21,556 nucleotides of DNA from Chlorokybus atmophyticus (GCA_009103225.1 RHPI01001737.1:754053-775608), one strand, 5' to 3'; shown: positions 1 through 8,690, counted from the first letter of the stretch. The notes: generated by a model not told the origin, from the sequence alone. Program-made: numbers and translations.

Positions 1-520
1 GGGGGAGAGGGGGGAGGTATGCGGGGTGAATGTATAATGGACAAGGCAGGCAATATAAGTGGCGGGGGTGAACACTCTCAATGATAAATGTTACAAAGGG
101 TACAAGCTTGAAGGCAATATATTCATTTTGTTGTTAGAATATAGATGCATCCACTGCGTGGGCCATTAACGACACTTGACAGACATCTGAAGCCTTCATG
201 GTCTGAAGCTCTATGCCAATATGTGTCGTATCCACTTGCGCACGATTATGCCCATTGTCCGCGCCTACCAGCCTTCATCGGGCATGCATACATCGACACC
301 CTCGCCCGGCCTACCAGCATACCAACCCGCGTTCGTCACTGACCAGTAGCTAGGTCATGACTCTAGATTAGCTCATGACCATAGCCTACATAGGCACCGC
401 GCGTAGCTGTTCAGTTGTGAGTTCAGTTATAAGTTGTGTTCTACATCGCGTGGGGATTTCTGTGGAAATAGCCTCGTTTTGATCGTTAGCTTATGTTCTG
501 AACAGTCATGATTTGACTTG

Positions 521-528
521 TATAAGTA
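521..528 (+). promoter_or_regulatory. TATA-like box, candidate retroelement promoter
   Basis: TATAAGTA lies about 660 bases upstream of the open Gag frame. It is a reasonable TATA-box match, and position alone suggests transcription of the retroelement. No initiator or transcript evidence is available. Confidence 0.25.
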
Positions 529-553
529 GTCGCAGTGTTCACCAGATCAGCTA

Positions 554-858
554 GTGACACTGTGAGTGAGAAAGCTAAGAAGCTTGTGAAACAATGTGAA
601 CTACGAACACGCCGTCACGGTTATCAAGAAGCCCCTCACCGTGTGAGAGCCTGTGCATGCTCGTGTGCACTGCCCTTGTCATTGCTGTGAGCTCGATGTG
701 CCTGGTTGCGGTGTGCGTGTTGGCATCGGTTAGAGCATAGCATCCACGTGTTGCTTGCTCATTCACCTCACTTAAAAGTGTGACACATTCTCCACTCATG
801 CAAAGCACTGTGTAAACAGCACTATCTATGGTAGTGGCTTGTTGACTCACAGTGTCAC
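554..858. repeat. 14-bp perfect inverted repeat, 277-bp spacer
   Basis: GTGACACTGTGAGT at 554-567 is exactly reverse-complemented at 845-858. The flanking bases do not extend the pairing. It lies in the untranslated leader and could fold the leader RNA into a large loop or mark a small insertion; neither is shown. Confidence 0.6.
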
Positions 859-1190
859 CCTTTTTGCTCAAGTAAGTGTGTCGCATTCTGCATCAGGTAG
901 TGCAGTCTGTATCTGGGGACACATCCCTGTGCATTCGTTATCACTGTCACATAGTGCACACACAAGCACTCGTGTGGTGAGCGGTAGCGGCATCGAGACA
1001 GGCAGTAGAGCACAAACACTCTACCATGCATACACTTTCACTTGTGAAGTAGCTGTATGAGCAGGCCCACCCCGTTCTCTCCAATAGAGGGTGACCTCAG
1101 CAGCTGGAGCCCAACCTCCAACCTCACCTACGAGCGGACCAGCGACGGGAGCAGCGATCGTAGCAGCAGAGGCTCGCGCTCTATCTGTGA

Positions 1191-2657
1191 CTTCACTCCG
1201 TTCCTGTCCACTTCTCGGCATCGAGCTTCCCCACTCTCGTCCGACATCATGTGCTTCATGAACCAGACATTGCTGCTCAATATCTGGTTCATGAAGCACA
1301 TGATGTCTGGAAGTCTGTTGCTGATCGGCATCGAGTTGATGGCTATGGCGAGCTCGCCAGTTCCATAGCATCTGCGTCACTGCACAATCCAGCAGCCGTC
1401 TTTCCACCTGCCACTACCGCTGCAGTCACCGGGTTGTCCATAGCGGCAGCCGTTGACAGAGCAGAGGAGGAGGAACCTGAGTTGGTAATCGTCAACCTGA
1501 CCCCTGCAGAGATTAAGATCAAGACGGCCGCATGAGGGGCCCGGATCCTGGACCGTTCTGCTGCCATCCTTGGAGAACAACGAACTGCAGCCGCTGAGGT
1601 GGGCACAGCCCTACCTTTGGCAACACTTGGCTCTCGTGCGGGAGGCAGTGCTTTCACCCTCGGGTCAATCGCACTGCGCGCACCAGCCATCACTGTAGGT
1701 GCTGCCATCTCTGACTCTCCACTCAAGGATCTATACGCTGCACTTCGTCGCACCTTCCCACCGCAGACCACTAGCAAAGTGGAGAAATTGAGGCGGTTTC
1801 GGCGCAAGCCCAACGAGGACCCCCTACGCCTGTACTCCAGACTGGAAGGGCTGCTGAAGGACACCGACTACAAGATTGTCAGTGACAAGGCGGCTGCAGT
1901 GGTGTATGCCAATGAGTTGGATGCCACCCTGAGCGAGTCGACGCGCCTGACCCTGAACTACAGCAAGCCCCTTGTCTACACGCTCAAGGAAGCTTTGGAG
2001 ACTGCACAAGCCATCGATAAGCGCTTGGTGTATGAGAAGGCAGTGCTGGACACCAACCGCAGTGCTTCACGGCCTGTAGCCAGCACAACTACAAAGCCTC
2101 CTCGCCGCGAACGTGGCCGGGACGCTCCACCAGCACGCGACAAAGGGAAACGGTCAGCTCATACTGTTTTGCCTGCTTCTGTGCTATATCATCGCTGTGG
2201 ACGGCATGGGCACTACCAAAAAGAGTGCACCAAAGAGTACTCAACCCTGATCCGCGACTACCATCACAAGACGGACCACTTGGAGTTAGTTTGCTGGCTT
2301 AAGTTCCCTGAGTTGAGACCCGTCAACAGCTACAACGGCAACAACTCTGGTGGCTACAACAGCAACAACACTGGAGGCCGCAACGGCAACAACTTTGGTG
2401 GCTACAATAGCAATCACACTGGAGGCCATCACAACACCAACAACTACGCCAACGCTCGCAAGGAAGAGCAAGGCTACAGGGGGAACAATTGCCCTGTTCA
2501 GCGCAAGGGACTTGAAGGACGTCCGCGCGCTGCTGCTGTTGCCGCCAAGGCTCCAGCCAACCCGCCCGCTGACCATATCGCTGCCCTCATGGCGCATATG
2601 GCACGCATGGAGGAAGACAAGGAGCAGGACTACCGCGCCTGCTACTGTGCCCGATGA
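1191..2657 (+). pseudogene. gag: Gag (capsid-like part and zinc knuckle), broken by stops
   Basis: Gag would form the virus-like particle and bind element RNA. The frame is open from 1191 to 2657 apart from a TGA at 1533-1535. The capsid-like helical part covers roughly 1740-2060, with the pattern LRRF..KPNEDPLRLYSRLEGL. A zinc knuckle follows at 2187-2228; Cys, His and Cys are in place (2196, 2211, 2226), but the first Cys position is TAT (Tyr, 2187-2189), one transition from TGT. A stretch rich in Asn, Gly and Tyr (about 2325-2460) looks like repeats of a short GGYNSNNT unit. The frame stops at TGA 2655-2657 but stays open in the same phase beyond it to 3245. No certain start codon was identified; GTG or ATG choices near 1251 lie inside the hairpin. 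Confidence 0.75.
1243..1307. repeat. Perfect 25-bp-arm hairpin in the Gag N-terminal region
   Basis: Positions 1243-1267 are the exact reverse complement of 1283-1307. The 15-base spacer can form four further pairs (ATTG/CAAT), leaving a CTGCT loop. The hairpin is flanked by an 11-base direct repeat, TCGGCATCGAG, at 1215-1225 and 1325-1335. Both strands encode nearly the same short Met/His-rich peptide through it, which is a consequence of the symmetry. Confidence 0.95.
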
Positions 2658-3245
2658 GCATTGATGGCTTTAAAGCGCACGAGAGACACGAGCACTCCGT
2701 CATGCGTTCAAGCACTCCGAGCTCGAGGGGAAGCCGATACATTGTCAGCTACCTCCTCTGAAGCCACCAGGGGTGCTGCAGCAGCAGCAACAGCCACACC
2801 GGTTGCGATGTCAACTTTGTCAACGTCAGCAGCAACTACTCCAGTTGCACCAGGAGTTGGTATACCAGTGAGCACCATAACGCCACCATTGGTAAGCACG
2901 CTGGCAACAGCCATTGCTGTCACCGACCCTGCAGCAGCAAGTCGCACCGGTCCCGCTTCAATTGCAGGACCACTTGTGTCAGCGAGCATTAAGACCACTT
3001 TCGCGCCACTGAGCGGCACTCTCGCCACCACCGGTACTGCAATTATCAAGCCCGCTGCCACTGCAGCGACACGCGCAGCCACATTGCCCGCCCTCGACGT
3101 CACTCAAGCTGTCCCGCAAGATCAGCAAGCTGAGCGTGCTTGGGAGACCCTCATGCGTGGAGCAATTCCCACTACTATTGCTTTGGGGCGCGGAGGGGAG
3201 CGCACAACACGCGTTGAATTAAACGCGTTCATGAACAAGCAATGA
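2658..3245 (+). pseudogene. Ala/Thr/Pro-rich continuation of Gag, in the same frame
   Basis: This stretch is in the same reading phase as Gag and is separated from it by a single TGA at 2655-2657, so it was probably part of one Gag-Pol polyprotein. About 160 residues are low complexity, dominated by Ala, Thr, Pro, Val and Ser, with no recognisable motif, as expected of a flexible linker. The last ~45 residues (QQAERAWETLMRG and onward) are more ordinary in composition. The frame closes with TGA at 3243-3245, and coding potential continues in the +2 phase. Function is unknown. Confidence 0.5.
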
Positions 3246-5010
3246 CCAAGTCTTCCCACTGCCTGAATATTTTACCCTGCCAATACAGACTCATCGGCAA
3301 TTGGAATGAAATTCTTGCCGGCACGGTGCCTCCTATGCGAGACCGCGTCTTTGTGGTCAAAACACCTGTTGTACTGGAGTTGACCCTACAGCTGTTCTGG
3401 ACTCTGCATAACAACATGCAGACCGCGCCGCGGCAGCCCGCACCAGTTCGTCACGAATCTTTCGAGCTAAGCCCGCTGAACACGTATCGAGACCAGCAAC
3501 CCAACGTGCAGCAGCACATCGCTGATGCAGCCGACTTGCCTTTAGGTGATGACGAAGCACTAAGACCCCTCAGTACCATTCGGCTTCACGAGCGCTACAC
3601 CCTCTGGAACAAGCGTTCACCTGGCGGCAAGATCAAATCGCAGCAATCAATTCAAGAGTGCAAGCCCTTGCTGTTGCTTACGCTACCGTTTCTCAACCGA
3701 CAATGGCTGGCCCAGCGTCCAGCACGGCACCTCTCGCCGTGGAGCCCGACATTGACTAGGCGAGGGCGCTGGCCCAATAAACCAGGGGGGTGATCGCCCC
3801 GCTGCTACCCGCATTGGTGGAAGACTTGCCGGACGATCAACGGGATCCACGGAGAGGCTATTTTACACCACAAGGGTGTACACAACAGGATGGAGCCGGC
3901 TCAGATGGAGAACAGGAAGTTCGCACTGTCCTGTTGCGACAAGCAACCATGCTACATCGACAAGAAGGCATCGGTTTGAGACGGATGATGGTAATGCACG
4001 AAGGTGGCAACGCAGCGCGAGCAAAATTAGTGACTTGGCTAGTCATCAACTACCATGCAGTCCCTCTGTTCGCATTCAGCACCGGATTGTTATGGTTGGA
4101 CGCCTTCCTTTGCTCGCTTCGGCAAGCCTATGACGAGGTTGCCTCGTCAGCCACTGACACCTTAGAAGGAGCTCATGAGGCCATACTAAGGTTGCCAGGA
4201 GTGGAAGCAGCTCGACAACGCAGACGCATCGCAGCTGCTTATGAGCAGCATGTCCAACAGCTAGAGATTTACCTCATTGTGCGGGCACAAGCAATAACGG
4301 TGCTAAAAGTGGGGGTGGTCAATGGCAGATGGGATGCCTACATGGTAGGGATCCTAAGGGTGCCCACCATCACCCACGACACAAAAGCGCGGCTCCTGCG
4401 CGCAATGTATCTCCAGCCTATGCCTCAGAACCATTGCCGGAGTGACGTGGTCGACAATTCAACAGCCACATGTGAAGGTACACTGATTAGGGAGGCAGAT
4501 CATGCTGTACGTTGCACTTATGTGGAAGAACAGGCTGTGCGGGAGGCGGGCCCACAAACACCCGGTCCTCCAGGGTTTCCCCAACATCCACTAGCTACGC
4601 CGCCAGGTATGACCCCGGCTACACAGAGGCGCAATCCCCCTGCGCCACAACCAGGGCAGCCACAGGCAGCACCGCCAGCAACCAGGCCGCAGCGGGTATA
4701 CCAACAGCCAAGACAAGGACGGTTCGGGCTAGGCCGCGGACAAGAAAGTTCTCAAGACCAAGTTAATCGAGGGGCGCTTGCCGCACTGCGCTCGACACCA
4801 CCGGAGGAGACTGCAGCAGCAGTTACCCCACGTACACGCTACCAACAATTCAAGCGGCTGCGCATCAACGCCAATGCAGCCATAATCGCCAACAAAGACA
4901 AGCATGTCACCATCAATGGACGAGCACCCAAGCGCATGATGCTGGACTCTGGAGGCCAGTGCCATCATCCAACGTTACCTCGCACGCGACCTTGGCATCA
5001 CCAGCGCTGA
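3242..5010 (+). pseudogene. Extra polyprotein segment of unknown function, ending in the protease start
   Basis: Two overlapping open frames (3242-3793 and 3790-5010) meet in a run of six G at 3784-3789. A one-base slip there would join them, so I read them as one former segment. The middle (about 3900-4430) is predicted by eye to be helical, with several Trp and Leu and no Cys/His motif. About 4540-4740 is rich in Pro, Gln, Thr and Arg and basic, like a nucleic-acid-binding or linker tail. The last part (4885-4953) reads HVTINGRAPKRMMLDSG and matches the start of a retropepsin. About 550 residues between zinc knuckle and protease is unusual for Ty3/gypsy. It could be a second Gag-like module or a fused accessory domain; I do not recognise it. 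Confidence 0.5.
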
Positions 5011-5130
5011 GCCAATGCCCTGCCATACGTGCTCAACACAGCAACTGGCAACCGTGACAATGGACCAGACCACGTCTCATTGCACGGTTCCCTCTCCACA
5101 AGGACCAAGCTGCAGTCCAGGAGCAACACT
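4900..5130 (+). pseudogene. Retropepsin-like aspartic protease, frameshifted
   Basis: The protease would cut the Gag-Pol polyprotein. The active-site signature LDSG is at 4942-4953. Directly after it one extra base (a G around 4954-4955) shifts the frame. The other frame continues with ASAIIQRYLARDLGITSAEP, the usual helix after the DSG loop. A TATGNRDNG-like piece in a third frame (about 5038-5065) could be the flap region, implying another shift. I see no clear second hydrophobic-Gly motif before the methyltransferase begins near 5133, so the C-terminal half is lost or unrecognisable. Only one catalytic Asp is expected per monomer, as in other retropepsins that act as dimers. Confidence 0.65.
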
Positions 5131-5558
5131 AGGTGGCCACCGGAGTCGTGGAGGTTCACGTGTTCCGCCGACAACAAGGCATCACCGTGTTGGAACTATT
5201 TGGAGGTATAGGTAGTGGCCTCGCCGCTGTCCTCAACACCGGCGCGACGGGCACCAATTACTTCTACTGTGACCCTAATCCACACGCACAAATTGCCCTG
5301 AGGCACTACTTGCGCCACCTACACAAATGCTATCCGCAGCAGTTGCCACTATCGGCACTACAAGGCAGTCTGAAGGCACTGCCACAGGATATCCGTTTGA
5401 TCACTGCGGATTACTTCCTGGCGGTGGGCAACATCGACCTGCTGATAGCAAGATGAGAGTCTCAAGAACACTCTGAAGCAGGCAGAGGCCAGGGACTCTC
5501 TGATCTCTCGCTTGCGACTGTTCTCAGAACTGATGCGTGATAATCAAATTGGGGTCGC

Positions 5559-6105
5559 ACCATGTATGGTGACCTGTTTGTATGAGTTTGCAAGGACCAT
5601 GTACGGTGCAATGCCCCCTTGGCACAGAAGACCAGGCATGGTTTGTTACTTCCACATGTCTCGTGATTGACAGTCGCACCATGCACGGTCCATGGATACG
5701 GAGCGGAAGTCTTTATTTAAACTGACATATTTTAAACCATGCATGATGCGCTGCCCTCCTGGCTTAGTGGACCATTTATGGTGCCGGTCTAATCGACAAT
5801 CGCACCATGCACGGTCCATGGATATGGACGTTGTTGTGCACCTATGGTCCACAAGCGGTACCATGCATGGTCCTAACAGACAACGCACCATACATGGTCT
5901 GATTGATAGTCGCACCATGCATGGTCTATCATGATGTCACAGCCATTGAAGCCATGCATGGTCCACAAGCGGCACCATGTCTGGTCCTAACAGATAACGC
6001 ACCACATGGTCTGAATGACAGTTGCACCATGCATGGTCTATCATGATGTCACAGCCATTGAATCCATGCATGGTTTTAGCACGGGTGCCTGCACCGTGCC
6101 CGGTG
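5559..6105. repeat. Array of ~16 palindromic 12-mers (consensus ACCATGCATGGT)
   Basis: Copies, some imperfect, start at 5559, 5596, 5678, 5736, 5771, 5804, 5860, 5887, 5914, 5951, 5974, 6001 (shortened), 6026, 6063 and 6094, plus half-sites. Centre spacing is mostly 23-58 bases. Copies at 5860, 5914 and 6026 are perfect palindromes. Variants tend to change the centre or one arm (CATGTATG, CATGCACG, CATACATG). The core CATGCATG matches the plant RY/Sph element read by B3-domain regulators, but nothing here shows such a role. Open frames on both strands through the array are by-products of the repeats. Confidence 0.9.
5846..6070. repeat. Two ~112-114-bp tandem copies inside the palindrome array
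   Basis: GGTCCACAAGCGG starts at 5846 and again at 5960. The sequence after each runs in parallel through CCTAACAGA.AACGCACCA, GGTCTGA, TGCACCATGCATGG and TCATGATGTCACAGCCATTG. Only scattered substitutions and a 2-base loss (at 6001-6010) separate the copies, so this duplication looks younger than the rest of the array. Confidence 0.85.
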
Positions 6106-6115
6106 CATACAATCC

Positions 6116-6470
6116 GACACGCATGCAATTCGTAGAAATGCTGTCATGGACTGTCAAACGATAGCCCATCAGTGTCAAGCCAGTGAGACTGTAGCTACAG
6201 TCTCCTACATGCACTTCAAGCTGCGTTTACAGGAGGTAACCGGAGCAGCTAACAACATCAGTCTGTTGTGTTGCTAGCATCTTCGCCTGGAAGCCAGACT
6301 TGTGCTCTTCCTGGTTGATTCAGTCCCAATGTGAAGACACCCGCGACAGCCTTGCTCAACAGCATCTCTTGCAAACACTCAGCGCGTGCTTGTTGAGCTC
6401 TGCACAACAACTGTATTGTCACGTGCTTACACAAACAGTAACTTGACCATAGCATAGGAAACCACCCACT
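6116..6470. other. Non-matching DNA between palindrome array and methyltransferase motif VI
   Basis: No protein family was recognised. A perfect 20-base palindrome, GAGACTGTAGCTACAGTCTC, lies at 6185-6204. From about 6467 the frame used by motif VI is readable (ending in EDDEGNLILSNQ) after a TAG at 6476 or close to it. The stretch is probably the right part of whatever interrupted the methyltransferase. Confidence 0.4.
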
Positions 6471-7139
6471 TAGGAGGATGACGAGGGCAATCTCATTTTG
6501 AGCAATCAGCTGTTCAGGCCTCCTGGGTACATTATTGCAAACATGCTCTCCGATGACGATAAGCGTCATTACGTGGCCAACAGCTTTCGACAGGTGTGTT
6601 CCTTGCTGGGGCATCCTCTTAAAATCAACGCAGCGCGTCATGAATCCCGTGCTCATCACGTCCGTGCCATGCGGACCAACCTGGCCACAGTCGAGGATCT
6701 CTCACGGCTATTGAATATCTGCACAGCAATTGTCCACGCGATCTCACCGTCGACGCTATCCTGGACCCTGGGCGCATAGCACAACCGGTCACGCAATACG
6801 ATCACCAGCACTTTTACTAATGCAACTAGCCTGGTCAACCACGTCGTGCGCTCCCACCTCTGGTGACTTACCTATGATCATACGCCTTCCACAACCAAGG
6901 CGAAGGTATGGTGTGAGATTCCAACACAGGCCGGCCGGAGGAATTCAATGCTCGCGAGCGCAAACGCGCCATGGGATTCTCTTCAAGCAGTATCACAGAT
7001 TCCATGCCGACCGCCAGTCAGCACTGTTAGTTGTTGGGACGCGCGATAACCCAAAACAGCATGGTGTGGTTATTTGAGATATGCTTTGCTTAAGGACCGC
7101 CATGTATCCTTCCAATAGCTTGAACACCTGGCGGGGGGT

Positions 7140-8283
7140 GGGGCTGATTGCGTTCGAGAAATCAAAGCGACACACACCGCCCTTAAAATCGCCCACCTGG
7201 AGGAGCAGGCAGCAGTCAATGTGGAGGACATTCCAATAGTTGCCAATGCTGCCTCTTGGTCCAATGCCATTGGACCGCTGGCTACAGACCATACGCAAGA
7301 ACAACTCGAGGCTCTCCTCAACAAGTGGAGAAGTCAGTTCAGCTTCAACGTGAAGGAATTGGGCATCTGCTCAGTTTATCAAATGGACATCGAGTTGGTG
7401 GACACCGAACCGATGTTCTGACGACAGTACCGTATCTCCAAGTTGGAAGAAGACTTGGTGGAGCAGAGGTGCAAGGCTCTGTTTGATGCAGGTCTGATTG
7501 AGGAGGCCACATCGGACTTTGCGACCGTCATGCCCCTAATGAAGGATTCAGCAAGCAACTGGACAGATCGGCGTATGTGCGGTGACTACCGCCACCTCAA
7601 CAACAAGACCAAGCAAGATCTTGCTTGGTCTTGTTGTTGAGGCATTGGGTACCTGTCTAGACAGGTATCCAATGCTTACTGCAGAGGGTATTTTTTATGA
7701 TGTAGGAGACTGTACTGTCTTCAGTATCCTAGACATGCGCCAAGGGTACAATCAAATCTCCATAAAGGACGAGGACAAGCACAAGACCTCCTTCTGGGGC
7801 AACCGACGACTGTACCAATGAAAAGTGATGCCGTCCGAGCTGAGGAACGCCCGCCAACTTTTAGCACGTCATGAACAAAGCCTTCAAGGGACCGGACTTC
7901 GCGCGATGCTACATTGACGACATTCTCATCTTCAGCCGCAGCAACGAAGAGCATCTACAGCACATCGAGGAGGTGCTGAAGAGACTCAAAGGGGTGGGGA
8001 TGACTGTGCACCCCGACAAGTGCACCTTCTTCACTCACAAGATACCCTACTTAGGGCACATGCTTGTGCCCCACGGTGTGTATGTACAGCAGGCCAAGGT
8101 GGAGGCACTGGTGGCCATCCCTGCCCATATAGATCTCACGCGACTGCGTGATTTCCTCGGCCTTGCCAACTACTACAAAAGGTTCGTCAAGGATTTTGCG
8201 GAAATCGTGCGGCCACTCAATGAGCTGCTAGGAAGGACACGGAGTTCTTGTGAAAGGAGGCACAACAAGGGGCCTTCGAGGAG
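7140..8283 (+). pseudogene. pol: Ty3/gypsy reverse transcriptase, broken by palindromic insertion and stops
   Basis: RT copies element RNA into DNA. The frame opens at about 7140 and passes a TGA at 7419-7421 just before RQYRIS, the usual RT entry. It then runs through the EDLVEQRCKALFDAGLIEEA region and MCGDYRHLNNKTKQD. There a 43-bp insertion (7617-7659) shifts the frame, which resumes with DRYPMLTAEGIFYDVGDCTV. Motif A is FSILDMRQGYNQ (catalytic Asp 7732-7734). The conserved Trp before KVMP is TGA (7818-7820), followed by a frameshift in the region that normally reads FGL.NAP. Motif C, YIDD, is intact (7910-7921). Motif E-like LGHML and the connection segment ending ELLGR close the domain. 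The long spacer 7140-7400 between methyltransferase and RT has no known domain. Both catalytic Asp sites remain, but the protein cannot be made. Confidence 0.9.
7595..7675. repeat. Two adjoining palindromes inside reverse transcriptase (L-L'-R'-R)
   Basis: 7595-7642 is a perfect 48-base palindrome (24-base arms, no spacer). 7642-7675 is a 34-base palindrome with one G/T mismatch (7649 against 7668). Together they contain a 43-base insertion relative to the RT reading frame. The Asp codon is GAT at 7617 on the left and GAC at 7660 on the right, with AGA at both edges (7616-7618 and 7659-7661). The inserted bases are the reverse complement of the left flank followed by that of the right flank. 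Confidence 0.95.
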
Positions 8284-8690
8284 TTGAAGCTCCGACTCAC
8301 CACAGCTCCCATTCTTCACCGACCTAACTACAACAGGTTATTCATCCTGCACACAGATTGGAGCAAGCTCGGCATGGGAGCAGTGCTCGTGCAGCACGAT
8401 GATAACAAGAAGGAGCGCGTAGTATCGTATGCCAGCCGCAGCAACAATAGTGTCGAGGCCAACTACAGCAGCTACAAGGGGGAGGGTCTCGCCGCAGTAT
8501 GGGCCATCTCTTTCTTCCGCCCCGATCTGTTTGAACAACAATTCCAACCATTGAAGTGGCTGATGACCAACCAGCATCTGACAGGAAAGCTGACACGGTG
8601 GGCACTATTACTGCAGGAGTATAACTTGGAGGTGAAGCATCGCGCAGGCCTATCCAACCAGGACGCAGACGGCCTTAGTCGCAACCCCCA
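8251..8690 (+). pseudogene. Ty3-type RNase H, catalytic Asp region deleted
   Basis: RNase H removes template RNA during reverse transcription. A conserved Trp before KEAQQGAFEELK is TGA (8251-8253). The frame is then open from 8254 through TAPILHRPNYNRLFILHTDW (first Asp at 8356-8358) and YKGEGLAAVWA (Glu at 8482-8484). The next conserved block, normally F..(V/I)TDHQPLKWL, reads FEQQFQPLKWL with the join at about 8544/8545. About six residues including the catalytic Asp are missing in frame. The tail LTRWALLLQEYNLEVKHRAG and DADGLSR is well preserved, including the final Asp. Confidence 0.9.

Larger units (their letters stand above)
1..1190. other. Leader / possible 5' LTR region, no gene recognised
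   Basis: No protein-coding signal stands out. A TATA-like TATAAGTA at 521-528 could be an LTR or leader promoter for the downstream Gag frame. The stretch from about 570 to 1060 is rich in GTG/CAC words and carries a 14-bp inverted repeat. No primer binding site complementary to a common tRNA 3' end was recognised, and no copy of this region was found by eye after 10316, so an LTR call is only inference from position. Confidence 0.35.
5133..7079 (+). pseudogene. DNMT3/DRM-like C5 cytosine DNA methyltransferase, split and mutated
   Basis: This class moves a methyl group from S-adenosylmethionine to carbon 5 of cytosine. Motif I, VLELFGGIGSG, is at 5187-5219, followed by a motif II-like acidic YFYCDPNP (about 5260). 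IDLLIA (about 5434-5450) leads into motif IV, where the Pro-Cys pair should be: the aligned codons are AGA, TGA, GAG, TCT, CAA (5451-5465), so a stop and a Ser stand there. AGRGQGLSD (5478-5504) and, after a frameshift, SRLRLFSELMRDNQIG (5506-5553) match the motif V segment. A palindrome array and other non-matching DNA interrupt at about 5554-6470. Coding resumes with RPPGYIIANM (motif VI, Glu replaced by Ala at 6537-6539), then INAARHESRAHHVRA (motif VIII region), a LDPGRIA segment (about 6760), RERKRAMGF (motif IX, 6953-6979) and LLGRAITQNSMVWLF (motif X, 7031-7075). The LF.E / ANM / LLGR pattern fits DNMT3 or plant DRM better than DNMT1. Stops include TGA 6914-6916 and TAG 7028-7030. The gene lies between protease and RT of the retrotransposon. 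Confidence 0.85.

Noticed and set aside
5559-6105. CRISPR array
   Set aside because: The repeated unit is only 12 bases, variable, with spacers that are themselves duplicated. The context is a eukaryotic retrotransposon and there are no cas genes.
5462-6128. Minus- and plus-strand open frames rich in MHG, CMV and MDRAWCDC repeats
   Set aside because: They follow the period of the palindromic 12-mer array, lie over a broken methyltransferase, and look like no protein.
6258-6659. 133-codon minus-strand frame opposite methyltransferase motif VI
   Set aside because: Its last part is a shadow of the well-supported + strand methyltransferase, and it has no motif of its own.
6914-8253. TGA read as Trp (alternative genetic code)
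   Set aside because: TGG is used freely for Trp in the same domains, and the copy has many frameshifts, TAG and TAA stops, so ordinary decay explains it.
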